64,000 nucleotides of DNA from Prosthecobacter sp. (GTDB taxonomy: Bacteria > Verrucomicrobiota > Verrucomicrobiia > Verrucomicrobiales > Verrucomicrobiaceae): assembly GCA_021733925.1 (NCBI GenBank), contig JAIPJY010000006.1, forward strand, positions 1-64,000, read 5' to 3'. The translations under genes and the position numbers were made by a program. How positions within the stretch are numbered: the stretch's first letter is position 1; the number at the start of each line of letters is the position of its first letter. Positions 35,748-43,856 of this stretch are shown here, piece by piece. Under the pieces are notes generated by a model. It saw only the letters and a list, made by a program, of their open reading frames with translations, did not search any database and had not been told where the DNA came from.

Positions 35748-36320
35748 ATGAACTCCATCCTTATATCCCTTCGCGCCACATGCGTGCTCGCGGTTGTCAC
35801 CTGCGGCGTGTACCCGCTCATTGTCACCGGCATTGCCCAGGCCGCCTTCAAAGACAAAGCTCACGGCAGCCTCACCATGGATAAGGACGGCATCGTGCGA
35901 GGTTCGGCTGTGATTGGTCAGAACTTCACTGCTGCTCAGTACTTCCACCCGCGCCCCAGCACCGCCGGTGCCGGATATGACGCCGCCAACTCCAGCGGCA
36001 GCAATCTTGGCCCCACCTCGCAAAAGCTGAATGACGCGATCAAAGACCGCATCGCAGCTTACCGCGCCGAAAACGGTCTTGGCGACAAAGAGGCGATTCC
36101 CGCCGATGCCGTCACCGCCTCCGGCAGCGGTCTCGATCCGCACATCAGCTTGAAGAACGCCGAGCTGCAAACTGTCCGCGTCGCGAAGGTGCGCAATCTC
36201 AGCGTCGAGAAGGTCAAAGAAATGACCGTCGCCAGCATCGACCCGGCTGGCTTCGGCGTTCTGGGTGGTGCCGGCGTGAACGTATTGAAGTTGAATCTGA
36301 GTCTCGATGCCTTGAAGTAA
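35748..36320 (+). CDS. kdpC: K+-transporting ATPase subunit KdpC
   Basis: A 190-residue protein with one N-terminal membrane helix (about residues 8-28, TCVLAVVTCGVYPLIVTGIAQ) and a periplasmic domain with the KdpC signatures VIGQNFTAAQYFHPRPSTAG, SSGSNLGPTSQKL and SGLDPHISLKNAELQ. Affinity/assembly subunit of the pump. The ATG at 35748 is chosen because the longer frame would overlap kdpB by 200 bases; gap to kdpB is four bases. Confidence 0.96.
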   Translation: MNSILISLRATCVLAVVTCGVYPLIVTGIAQAAFKDKAHGSLTMDKDGIVRGSAVIGQNFTAAQYFHPRPSTAGAGYDAANSSGSNLGPTSQKLNDAIKDRIAAYRAENGLGDKEAIPADAVTASGSGLDPHISLKNAELQTVRVAKVRNLSVEKVKEMTVASIDPAGFGVLGGAGVNVLKLNLSLDALK

Positions 36321-36332
36321 CCGCCGCAGGCC

Positions 36333-38984
36333 ATGAATGACGACCACCGTCCCGACCCGGATGCACTGCTCGCGCAGGTGCAGCTGGCGGATGCCGTGTC
36401 CAAATCTGGCCGGCTTCACATCTTCCTCGGCATGTGCCCGGGCGTCGGCAAAACTTATGCGATGCTGCAAACCGCGCGGCAGCGGGTCAAGGAGGGCGTG
36501 GAGGTGCTCGTTGGCATTGTCGAGACGCATGGCAGATCGGAAACAGCGGCCCTGCTCGAAGGCATGCGTGTGCTGCCGCGCCGGAAGCTCGAACATCGCG
36601 GCTTCACCTTGGAGGAGTTCGACATCGATGCCGTGCTGGCGCAACGCCCAAGGCTAGTGCTTGTGGATGAACTCGCACACACCAACGCGCCGGGTTCACG
36701 CCATGCGAAGCGCTACCAGGATGTACTGGAGCTCATCGACATGGGCATTGATGTTTACACCACGCTCAACGTCCAGCACATTGACAGCCAGGTGGACATC
36801 GTGCGGCAGATCAGCGGCGTGGCGATTCAAGAAACCGTGCCCGACTCCATTCTTGACCGTGCGCATGAGATTCAGCTCATCGACCTCAGCGTTGAAAAAC
36901 TGCTGGAGCGCATGGCCGATGGCAAAGTCTATCTCGGCGAGCGCGCGGAACAGGCGGTGACCGGCTTCTTCAAGACAGGCAATCTCACCGCGCTGCGGGA
37001 GCTGGCCCTACGTTTCACCGCCGAGCGGGTGGACCGTGATCTCGAAGACATCCGCCGTTCCAGGCGTGTCAGCAGTGCGTGGAAAACCAATGCGCGACTG
37101 CTGGTCGGCGTGGGGCCGAGCCCGTATGCTGAAAGCCTCATCCGCTGGACGCGGCGCGCCGCCACGCGGCTGAACTGCCCCTGGCTCGTGGTGTGGGTCG
37201 AAGGCTCGGGGGTGCTCACACCGGTCGAGCAGGAGCGGCTCACGCGCTCGCTCGGCCTTGCGCGCAAGCTTGGCGGCGAGGTCGTCTCCGTGACCGGTGA
37301 AAATGTCGCCGAGTCGCTGCTGCAGGCAGCCCGTGAGCGCAACGTCTCGCAGATTGTCGTGGGAAAACCTGACAAGCCGGTGTGGTGGCGCCAGTCGTTT
37401 GCCGATCAGATCATCCTCGGCAGTGGCGACATCGACGTGTGTGTTGTGCGGCCGCTGGCCGCTGCAGATAAAACTTCTGGCACCCCATTGCACGGAGTGG
37501 AATCGGCATCGGTCATTGGCGAGTACAGCTGGGTGCTCGTCACCGTGTTCACCATTGCCAGCGTGTGCTGGGGCATCGTGCCGTACACGGGCTACATGGT
37601 TGTCGCGCTCGTGTTCCTGCTGGCGGTCGTGCTGGCGGCAATGCGTTTCAGCCGGGGCCCTGTGCTCGTCCTGGCGGCGCTCAGCGCGCTGTGCTGGAAC
37701 TACTTTTTCATCCCGCCTCAGTTCACCTTTTTCATCAACAAGGCCGAGGACTGGATCATGTTCGGCATGTTTTTCATCGTGGCGCTCAGCATGGGCAGCC
37801 TCACCAGCCGGCTGCGGATGCGTGAAGTGGCCGAACGCCGCCGCGCTCGCCAGACCGGAGCCCTGCTGCGGGTGACGCAGAGCGCCGCGCTCGCCGCCGA
37901 GCCTGCCAAGGGCCTCGCCGAGGCGCTGCGCAGCATCAATGAACTCCTGCATGCGCAAACCGCGCTCATCGTGCGTGAAAACGACCGCTCGTTGCCAAAG
38001 GCGGCGCATCAGGCCAGCACCTTCCAGCCGAGCCGCAAGGAATGGGGCGTGGTGGCCTGGAGCTATGAGAACAAGCAGTGTGCGGGCCGCTTCACCGACA
38101 CGCTGCCCGAGTCCGAGGCAACGTGGTTTCCGCTGCAAACCGCCACCGCCACGATGGGCGTGCTCGGCCTGCAGTTTGAGCGCGAAACGCGGCTTGATTT
38201 CGCCACGCGGCAGATGATCGAGGCTTTTGCGCTGCAGCTTGCGCTCGTTTTGGAAAAAGAGCATTTCATTCAAGCCGTCAGCCATGCCGAGGTTCTCGCG
38301 CAGTCGGAGAAACTGCACCGCACCCTGCTCGACAGCGTTTCGCATGAATTGAAAACACCCATCGCCGTCATCAGCGCCGCACTGGAAGGGATGGATGGTT
38401 CGCAAAGTCCCTACATCACCGAGATCACCACCGCCACGCAGCGGCTGCAGCGCGTGGTGGACAGCCTGCTGCAAATGACCCGGCTCGAATCCGACGTGCT
38501 GAAGCCCTGCCTCGACTGGTGCGATGTGCGTGATGTCATCGCCGCCGCGCAGCATGCTATCGGCGCGGCGCTGGCAACCCACGTGGTGAGGCTTCACCTG
38601 GCCGATGACTTTCCGCTGCTGAAGCTGGATCACGCTCTGCTCACCCAGGCTGTGGCCAACATTCTGCACAATGCCGCCATCTACACTCCCGCAGGCACCG
38701 CCATCGACATCAGCGCCACGTTGAGTGACCAGCAGTTCCGCTTGGGCATTCGTGATCATGGCCCCGGCCTGCCCGCAGGCACAGAGAAGCGTGTGTTCGA
38801 AAAATTCTATCGTCTGCAGGGCTCACCGGCGGGCGGCACGGGTCTCGGGCTGGCCATCGCACGGGGGTTTGTCCAGGCTCAGGGCGGGGATATCATCGCG
38901 CGGAATCATCCTGACGGCGGCGCTGAGTTCGTGATTGAGATCAATCGCATGGCTGCTTTTGCGCCATCCTTAAAAACCTCCTGA
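36333..38984 (+). CDS. kdpD: Sensor histidine kinase KdpD
   Basis: Full-length K+/turgor sensor, 883 residues. Order: KdpD domain with Walker A GMCPGVGKTYAML (residues 33-45) and DELAHTNAPGSRHAKRYQDV (about 110-129), a Usp domain (about 250-370), four membrane helices of DUF4118 (about 390-500), a GAF domain (about 510-645), then HisKA with His671 (SVSHELKTPIAV) and the ATPase domain with N-box NILHNAAIYT, DHGPGLP and GGTGLGLAIA. It phosphorylates KdpE at low K+ or high osmolarity. Twelve bases after kdpC. Confidence 0.96.
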   Translation: MNDDHRPDPDALLAQVQLADAVSKSGRLHIFLGMCPGVGKTYAMLQTARQRVKEGVEVLVGIVETHGRSETAALLEGMRVLPRRKLEHRGFTLEEFDIDAVLAQRPRLVLVDELAHTNAPGSRHAKRYQDVLELIDMGIDVYTTLNVQHIDSQVDIVRQISGVAIQETVPDSILDRAHEIQLIDLSVEKLLERMADGKVYLGERAEQAVTGFFKTGNLTALRELALRFTAERVDRDLEDIRRSRRVSSAWKTNARLLVGVGPSPYAESLIRWTRRAATRLNCPWLVVWVEGSGVLTPVEQERLTRSLGLARKLGGEVVSVTGENVAESLLQAARERNVSQIVVGKPDKPVWWRQSFADQIILGSGDIDVCVVRPLAAADKTSGTPLHGVESASVIGEYSWVLVTVFTIASVCWGIVPYTGYMVVALVFLLAVVLAAMRFSRGPVLVLAALSALCWNYFFIPPQFTFFINKAEDWIMFGMFFIVALSMGSLTSRLRMREVAERRRARQTGALLRVTQSAALAAEPAKGLAEALRSINELLHAQTALIVRENDRSLPKAAHQASTFQPSRKEWGVVAWSYENKQCAGRFTDTLPESEATWFPLQTATATMGVLGLQFERETRLDFATRQMIEAFALQLALVLEKEHFIQAVSHAEVLAQSEKLHRTLLDSVSHELKTPIAVISAALEGMDGSQSPYITEITTATQRLQRVVDSLLQMTRLESDVLKPCLDWCDVRDVIAAAQHAIGAALATHVVRLHLADDFPLLKLDHALLTQAVANILHNAAIYTPAGTAIDISATLSDQQFRLGIRDHGPGLPAGTEKRVFEKFYRLQGSPAGGTGLGLAIARGFVQAQGGDIIARNHPDGGAEFVIEINRMAAFAPSLKTS

Positions 38985-39009
38985 ACGAATCTGGAGATTC
39001 GTTTTACTT

Positions 39010-39672
39010 ATGAACGCCCTCATCATCGATGACGAAATCCAGATCCGCCGCCTGCTGCGCATGGCGCTGGAGGCGAAGGGCTTCACCGTGAGGGAGGCTG
39101 AGTCAGGCCAGTTGGGTTTGCAGGAGGCCGTCTTCCACAAACCCGACGTCATCCTGCTCGATCTCGGCCTGCCCGACATGGACGGGGTCGAGGTGCTGAA
39201 GCGGCTGCGCGAATGGAGCAGCGTGCCCGTGCTCATCCTCAGTGTGCGTGATCAGGAGGCCGTCAAACTCGCCGCCTTCGATGCCGGGGCCGATGATTAC
39301 GTTTCCAAACCCTTCAGCACTGCGGAGCTCATCGCACGGCTCACCGCGATCCAGCGCCGCCAGGGGGCCCATGACGCAGCCAATCTGCAGCTTGGCCCGC
39401 TCGTGCTTGACCCTGTGCATCACGAGGCGGCACTGGCCGGCCTGCCGCTCAAACTCACACCCACCGAGTATTCGCTGCTCGCTCAGCTTGTGCGCCACGC
39501 CGGAAAAGTCGTGACATTGAAGCAGCTTCTTCGCGCGGTGTGGGGGCCGCAGGCGGAAGAGCAGAGCCATTATCTCCGCGTGTATGCCAATCACCTGCGC
39601 AAAAAGCTCGAAGGCTCCACCTTGGAGATCAAAAACGAGCCGGGGATCGGCTACCGCTTGGAGGAGGCTTGA
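39010..39672 (+). CDS. kdpE: Response regulator KdpE
   Basis: OmpR-family regulator, 220 residues: receiver domain with IIDDE (residues 5-9), phospho-acceptor Asp51 (VILLDLGLPD), Thr/Lys region VSKPFSTAEL, and winged helix with LKLTPTEYSLL, NHLRKKLE and the ending IKNEPGIGYRLEEA. Binds the T-rich operator upstream of the kdp genes when phosphorylated. The following gap holds a matching box and the second kinase. Start ATG 39010, 25 bases after kdpD. Confidence 0.96.
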   Translation: MNALIIDDEIQIRRLLRMALEAKGFTVREAESGQLGLQEAVFHKPDVILLDLGLPDMDGVEVLKRLREWSSVPVLILSVRDQEAVKLAAFDAGADDYVSKPFSTAELIARLTAIQRRQGAHDAANLQLGPLVLDPVHHEAALAGLPLKLTPTEYSLLAQLVRHAGKVVTLKQLLRAVWGPQAEEQSHYLRVYANHLRKKLEGSTLEIKNEPGIGYRLEEA

Positions 39673-39680
39673 GCGCAGCT

Positions 39681-39696
39681 TTTACACTTTCTTAAC
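39681..39696 (+). promoter_or_regulatory. Candidate KdpE-like box upstream of the second kinase gene
   Basis: TTTACACTTTCTTAAC followed by GCCC; it starts nine bases after the kdpE stop and ends 69 bases before the start codon at 39766. Best fit of the three to the E. coli operator (13 of 16 positions by eye) and a 14/16 match to the kup box. It argues that the second sensor pair has its own promoter, controlled by KdpE-type regulators. Confidence 0.55.
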
Positions 39697-39765
39697 GCCC
39701 TGGCTGCGGCTGTTTACTGGCGAGCGGTGCTTTTGCGGTGATGGTGGCTCAAACCAAGACCAACC

Positions 39766-40875
39766 ATGTCTGCCGCCCAGAGAACCAATGTCCAGCCATC
39801 CCCTCCGCCGCTTTCACTGGCGGAGGTGGGGCAGTACAGCTGGGGGCTGACTCTGGTGTTCGTGCTCGCGTCCACTTGCTGGGTGCTGCTGCCTTACACG
39901 GGCTATCTGTTTGCCGCGCTGGTCTTTCTGCTGGCCATCGTGCTGGCAGGCACTCGGTGGAACCGTGGGCCCGTCCTGATGATGGCGGTGGTCAGCGCGC
40001 TGGTCTGGAATTATTTCTTCATCCCGCCGCAGTTCACTCTGCACATCGACAAGCCGCAGGACATGGTGATGTTCAGCCTGTTTTTCATCGTGGCGCTGAG
40101 CATGGGGCATCTCATCACGCGGCTGCGCGCACGCGAGGCGGCGCTGGCGCAGCATCATCAGGAGCGTGAGCACCTGCTGGAACTGAAACACCGCGCCGAG
40201 TTGCTGTCGGAGTCCGAGCGCCTCCACCGCACGCTGCTGGACAGCGTGTCGCATGAGCTGAAAACGCCCATCGCCATCATCCGCACCGCCTTGGATGGCC
40301 TGGGCCTGGAGAACCCTTATGCCCGCGAGATCGAGACCGCCAACCGCCGCCTGCAGCGCATCGTCGAAAGCTTTCTGGAAATGACACGGGTGGAATCCGA
40401 GGCGCTGGAGCCGAAGCCTGACTGGTGCGAGATCGGCGATGTGCTGCATGCCGCCACCGCGCCGATCCAGCAGGAACTGGCCGCACATGCTTTACGCATG
40501 ACATGCGCGACGGAACTGCCGTTGCTGAAACTCGACAGCCGCCTGCTCGCCCAAGTTCTTGGCAATTTGCTGCACAACGCCACGCGCTATGCGCCTGCGG
40601 GCAGCGACATCGAAATCCATGCTGCACTTGTCGGCGATAATCTGCAACTTCGTGTGCGCGATCACGGCCCCGGTCTGCCGCTGGGGGCTGAGGACCAGCT
40701 CTTCGAAAAATTCTACCGCACTCCCGATTCACCCGCAGGCGGCACCGGTCTGGGGCTTGCCATCGCACGTGGCCTGATGCGTGCCATGAAAGGTGACATT
40801 GAAGCGCATACTCATCCCACCGGTGGAGCCGAATTCGTGCTGCACCTTCCCGTGAAAACTCGCAGCGCCGCATGA
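39766..40875 (+). CDS. KdpD-like histidine kinase lacking the KdpD/Usp and GAF domains
   Basis: A 369-residue kinase similar in sequence to the C-terminal half of the KdpD just upstream: VGQYSWGLTLVFVLASTCWV and DUF4118 helices (about 20-120), a short coiled linker replacing GAF (about 125-155), HisKA with His163 (SVSHELKTPIAI) and an ATPase domain (NLLHNATRYAPAGS, DHGPGLP, GGTGLGLAIARG). Missing are the Walker A, KdpD input and Usp domains. It overlaps the next regulator gene by four bases (ATGA). Probably a product of partial duplication of kdpD. What it senses is unknown, perhaps an envelope or membrane signal. Confidence 0.9.
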   Translation: MSAAQRTNVQPSPPPLSLAEVGQYSWGLTLVFVLASTCWVLLPYTGYLFAALVFLLAIVLAGTRWNRGPVLMMAVVSALVWNYFFIPPQFTLHIDKPQDMVMFSLFFIVALSMGHLITRLRAREAALAQHHQEREHLLELKHRAELLSESERLHRTLLDSVSHELKTPIAIIRTALDGLGLENPYAREIETANRRLQRIVESFLEMTRVESEALEPKPDWCEIGDVLHAATAPIQQELAAHALRMTCATELPLLKLDSRLLAQVLGNLLHNATRYAPAGSDIEIHAALVGDNLQLRVRDHGPGLPLGAEDQLFEKFYRTPDSPAGGTGLGLAIARGLMRAMKGDIEAHTHPTGGAEFVLHLPVKTRSAA

Positions 40876-41537
40876 GCAAGGCCCTCATCATCGACGACGA
40901 ACATCAGATGCGCCGTCTGCTGCGCATGGTGCTGGAGTCACGCGGCTACGAGGTCTGTGAGGCTGCCGAAGGCCAGCTCGGCCTGCAGGAGGCCGCATTT
41001 CATCGTCCCGATGTGGTGCTGCTTGACCTTGGACTGCCTGGCCTGAACGGCATTGAGGTGCTGAAGCGGCTTCGCGAGTGGAGCGACGTGCCCGTGCTCA
41101 TCCTCAGCGTGCGTGATCAGGAAACCATCAAGGTCGAGGCCCTGGAAAACGGTGCGGATGATTATGTGACAAAGCCCTTCGGCACCGCCGAACTGCTCGC
41201 CCGTCTCACGGTCATTCAGCGCCGCCGTTTTACGCGCCAGAGCGCCGAGATTGTTGCCGGTGCCTTGAAGCTGGATCTGCTGCATCACGAGGCTTCGCTT
41301 GATGATGCACCTCTCAAACTTACGCCCACCGAGTTCGCACTGCTTAAGGTGCTGGCCGAGCATGCAGGGCGCATCGTCACTCAAAATCAGATCATCAAGC
41401 AGGTATGGGCCGGACAGACCAGCGATCCGAGCGAAGGCCTGCGCGTTCACATCAATCACCTGCGCAAAAAACTCGGCACAACTGGCCCACGCATCGTGAA
41501 CGAACCGGGCATTGGTTACCGATTGGAAGAAGCGTGA
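40872..41537 (+). CDS. Second KdpE-like response regulator
   Basis: OmpR-family regulator, 221 residues; receiver Asp52 (DVVLLDLGLPG), Lys in VTKPFGTAEL, winged helix LKLTPTEFALL and IVNEPGIGYRLEEA ending. Very similar to KdpE above, so the two regulators may recognise the same DNA boxes; differences (HQMRRLLRMV, ENQIIKQVWAG) are mainly in linker and helix surfaces. Translationally coupled to the short kinase. It ends one base before the convergent thioredoxin-protease gene. Confidence 0.94.
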   Translation: MSKALIIDDEHQMRRLLRMVLESRGYEVCEAAEGQLGLQEAAFHRPDVVLLDLGLPGLNGIEVLKRLREWSDVPVLILSVRDQETIKVEALENGADDYVTKPFGTAELLARLTVIQRRRFTRQSAEIVAGALKLDLLHHEASLDDAPLKLTPTEFALLKVLAEHAGRIVTQNQIIKQVWAGQTSDPSEGLRVHINHLRKKLGTTGPRIVNEPGIGYRLEEA

Positions 41538-41538
41538 G

Positions 41539-43674
41539 TCATTGGGGCTTCTTTTCGATCAGTGAAAGTACCACGGAGGCAGGTACCGCCTCGTTCAAGG
41601 TCATGACCGTAGGTGCTGCAGATGACCTGCCAGCGGGCTCCGCAAGCCGGGAAGCACCATACAGCGGCCGGATGCGGGCCACGTGGCCGATCACGTTGCC
41701 ATACTCGTCGAGAATGGCGGAGCCACTGCTGCCCGGCGCCCAGTCTGCGCTGACGTCGATGCGCTGCTGGAATGGACTGGCCGGTTTGCCCGGAATGGCG
41801 GGAGAATGGAGCCGGTTCACCAGACCGGAACTGAAGTGACCGATCACATCGCGGGGATCACTGAAGCAGTACGCGGTATCGCCCACCTGCACGTCGCGGC
41901 TCAAAGCCAGTGGTTTGAGATCCTTGGCTGAAACGCGGATGACGGCGGTGTCTCCGGTTTCGTCTGCGAGGAGCACGGCTTCAATGTTTAGCACGTCGCT
42001 CTCTCCTCGGACGACCACAGGATGGCCAGTTCCAGGCTTCATCGCCACCGGCGCAGCGACGACGTGACGCGCCGTGACGACGACGTCTGGTGCGATAGCA
42101 TAGCCGCCTGCCAGATTGGTGTGCCAGCGATTGCATTTTGTGCATTGATACACCCACCCCACTCGCACATGGGCCTCTGCGGCGCGTTTGGCGATCTCTC
42201 GTCCGCGCAGGGGCGCACTCGCAGGCGGTTCCAGTTTAACTGCGGCGGCGGTGGGGTGATCAAGCAGTGCCTGGAAAGCTTCTGCGGAAGTCAGTCCGTC
42301 TTCAGCGGCCAGTGCCCGTGTGCGAGTCACGAGCGGACTCGGCGAGGTGTCGTCCGCCGGGGTTTTCACCGCCAGCGGAATGCCGGCGGCAGGGACCATA
42401 TCCTTGGGAACATTTTTGCCCAATTTCACCAGCGCGCGAGCCACGGTTCCTCGCAGGGCTTCACCACGCAGATCCACTGAAGTGGCGACGACGAGGCCGG
42501 TGTTGCCGTCGATGAGCCAGCAGGAGGGAATGCCATGCACGCCGTATTGTTTCACGATGTCTCCCTGCCAGCTCCCGCCGTCGCAGATCTGCGGCCAGCT
42601 GATCTTTTTTGATTTCACAAACTCAGGCAGACTGGCCACATCTTCATCATGGTCCAGGCTGATGCCGAGCACGGTGAAGTCGTAGGCGGCAAAATCCTCG
42701 TGCACCCGGGTGAGTTCCGGCAGTTCATGCAGGCACGGGCCGCACCAGGTGGCCCAGAAGTCCAGCAATACCAGTTTGCCTTTGTAATCGTCCGGGAAAC
42801 GCACCGTTTTACCAGCGATGGTTTTGGCCTCAAAGGAAGGGGCCGGTTTGCCAAGATCTGCCTCCTGCGCCTTGCGCTGCTCGGCCACTTTGACTGCCGC
42901 CAGACGATTCTCTCCAAGGCGCATCTGCTCCGGAGTCTTGTCGGAGCGAATGATTTCAAAGCGGGAGCCGTCGGGCGCGAGGTTTTTCGCTTCATACACC
43001 GAGCCTTGCAGCACTAGGGGCTTCATAAATAGAAAGAGCTCGGTTCTGGGATTGATGTGGTGGTCTGAATTCACGTCGATGCACAGCTTGGAATGCTCGG
43101 CGGTGAATTCGCCTGTGGTCGAGTCATCACTCAAAAAGACAGCCAGCTCCTGCCCCCCGATTGAGATTTTTCCAGAGCGGCCATAGTCGCGCCGGTAAAT
43201 GAGTGAGCCCGGCCCGCTGGAAGAACCGTTGCGATAAAAATAAAGGCCCATGTCCTGCGTGGCCTCCGGGTATTTGATCTGCGCCATGGCCTCCCCATGC
43301 CAGGAGATGATCTCACCGATTCCGGAACTGCGGACCGAGAATTCCCATTTCACCTTCGGATCATTGGTCAGATCTCCGTCGCCATTCGCATCCAGCCACA
43401 ACCGCGCTTCTTTCGGGGAGCGTTGGTCGAGAATGAGTCCCAGAAAAGTACGCCCGCTCTTCGGGCCCGTCTCCAGCAAAACATACTGGGGATTCACGAG
43501 TCCTTCGGGAGACTTGACGATCTGAGCGGGCTTCTCAGGTAAAAACCGGCACACCTTGGGCACATGATAATGGGTCTTGGCGTAGAATCCCTGCGGCATC
43601 CATTCCAGACGGACTTCATCGGCCGGAGCGGAGGTCAGAGGCAGCAAACAAAGGCACAGCATGAAAGGTTTCAT
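41539..43674 (-). CDS. Secreted fusion of thioredoxin-like (TlpA) and trypsin-like domains
   Basis: A 711-residue exported protein (leader MKPFMLCLCLLPLTSAPA). Residues about 25-260 are beta-rich with an EF-hand-like WLDANGDGDLTNDP (93-106). Residues 275-420 are a TlpA/ResA-type thioredoxin fold with the active site WCGPC (310-314) and a cis-Pro GIPSCWL (381-387). Residues about 500-700 are a trypsin-like protease: a CxxC pair (511-514, CTKC), His537 (TARHVV), Asp575 (GDTAVI), Ser650 (APGSSGSA). All catalytic residues seem present. Such a fusion is unfamiliar to me. The partners could be a redox-folded cell-surface substrate. Confidence 0.87.
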   Translation of the reverse strand: MKPFMLCLCLLPLTSAPADEVRLEWMPQGFYAKTHYHVPKVCRFLPEKPAQIVKSPEGLVNPQYVLLETGPKSGRTFLGLILDQRSPKEARLWLDANGDGDLTNDPKVKWEFSVRSSGIGEIISWHGEAMAQIKYPEATQDMGLYFYRNGSSSGPGSLIYRRDYGRSGKISIGGQELAVFLSDDSTTGEFTAEHSKLCIDVNSDHHINPRTELFLFMKPLVLQGSVYEAKNLAPDGSRFEIIRSDKTPEQMRLGENRLAAVKVAEQRKAQEADLGKPAPSFEAKTIAGKTVRFPDDYKGKLVLLDFWATWCGPCLHELPELTRVHEDFAAYDFTVLGISLDHDEDVASLPEFVKSKKISWPQICDGGSWQGDIVKQYGVHGIPSCWLIDGNTGLVVATSVDLRGEALRGTVARALVKLGKNVPKDMVPAAGIPLAVKTPADDTSPSPLVTRTRALAAEDGLTSAEAFQALLDHPTAAAVKLEPPASAPLRGREIAKRAAEAHVRVGWVYQCTKCNRWHTNLAGGYAIAPDVVVTARHVVAAPVAMKPGTGHPVVVRGESDVLNIEAVLLADETGDTAVIRVSAKDLKPLALSRDVQVGDTAYCFSDPRDVIGHFSSGLVNRLHSPAIPGKPASPFQQRIDVSADWAPGSSGSAILDEYGNVIGHVARIRPLYGASRLAEPAGRSSAAPTVMTLNEAVPASVVLSLIEKKPQ

Positions 43675-43775
43675 AGCAGCAGAAGGTTGGTGGGTTGGGA
43701 ATGGCTTCGAATCGAGCGACGCCTACCGAATTAGCCCGGCAGGATTTCATTGTGACGAGGCGAGCCGGTTTGTCC

Positions 43776-43795
43776 GTGCATTTTAGATCATGCAC
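43776..43795. promoter_or_regulatory. Inverted repeat upstream of the MFS gene
   Basis: GTGCAT-N8-ATGCAC, a 6-bp dyad with spacer TTTAGATC, centred about 70 bases before the MFS start codon. Symmetry and position fit a repressor site, but one site without a partner cannot show it. Confidence 0.25.
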
Positions 43796-43856
43796 CGGTC
43801 AAGACGAAGCATGAATTCAGGCTTTTCGCCCGTGTTGCCCTGTGGTTAATGGGCGG

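Noticed and set aside
37008-38759. Minus-strand frame of 583 codons opposite kdpD
   Set aside because: Antisense shadow of a certain gene, no protein family features, low-complexity His/Gln/Arg composition.
40872-41537. Assigning the second regulator the symbol kdpE
   Set aside because: There are two close paralogues; only the one directly after kdpD is called kdpE, as the target of the second is not known.
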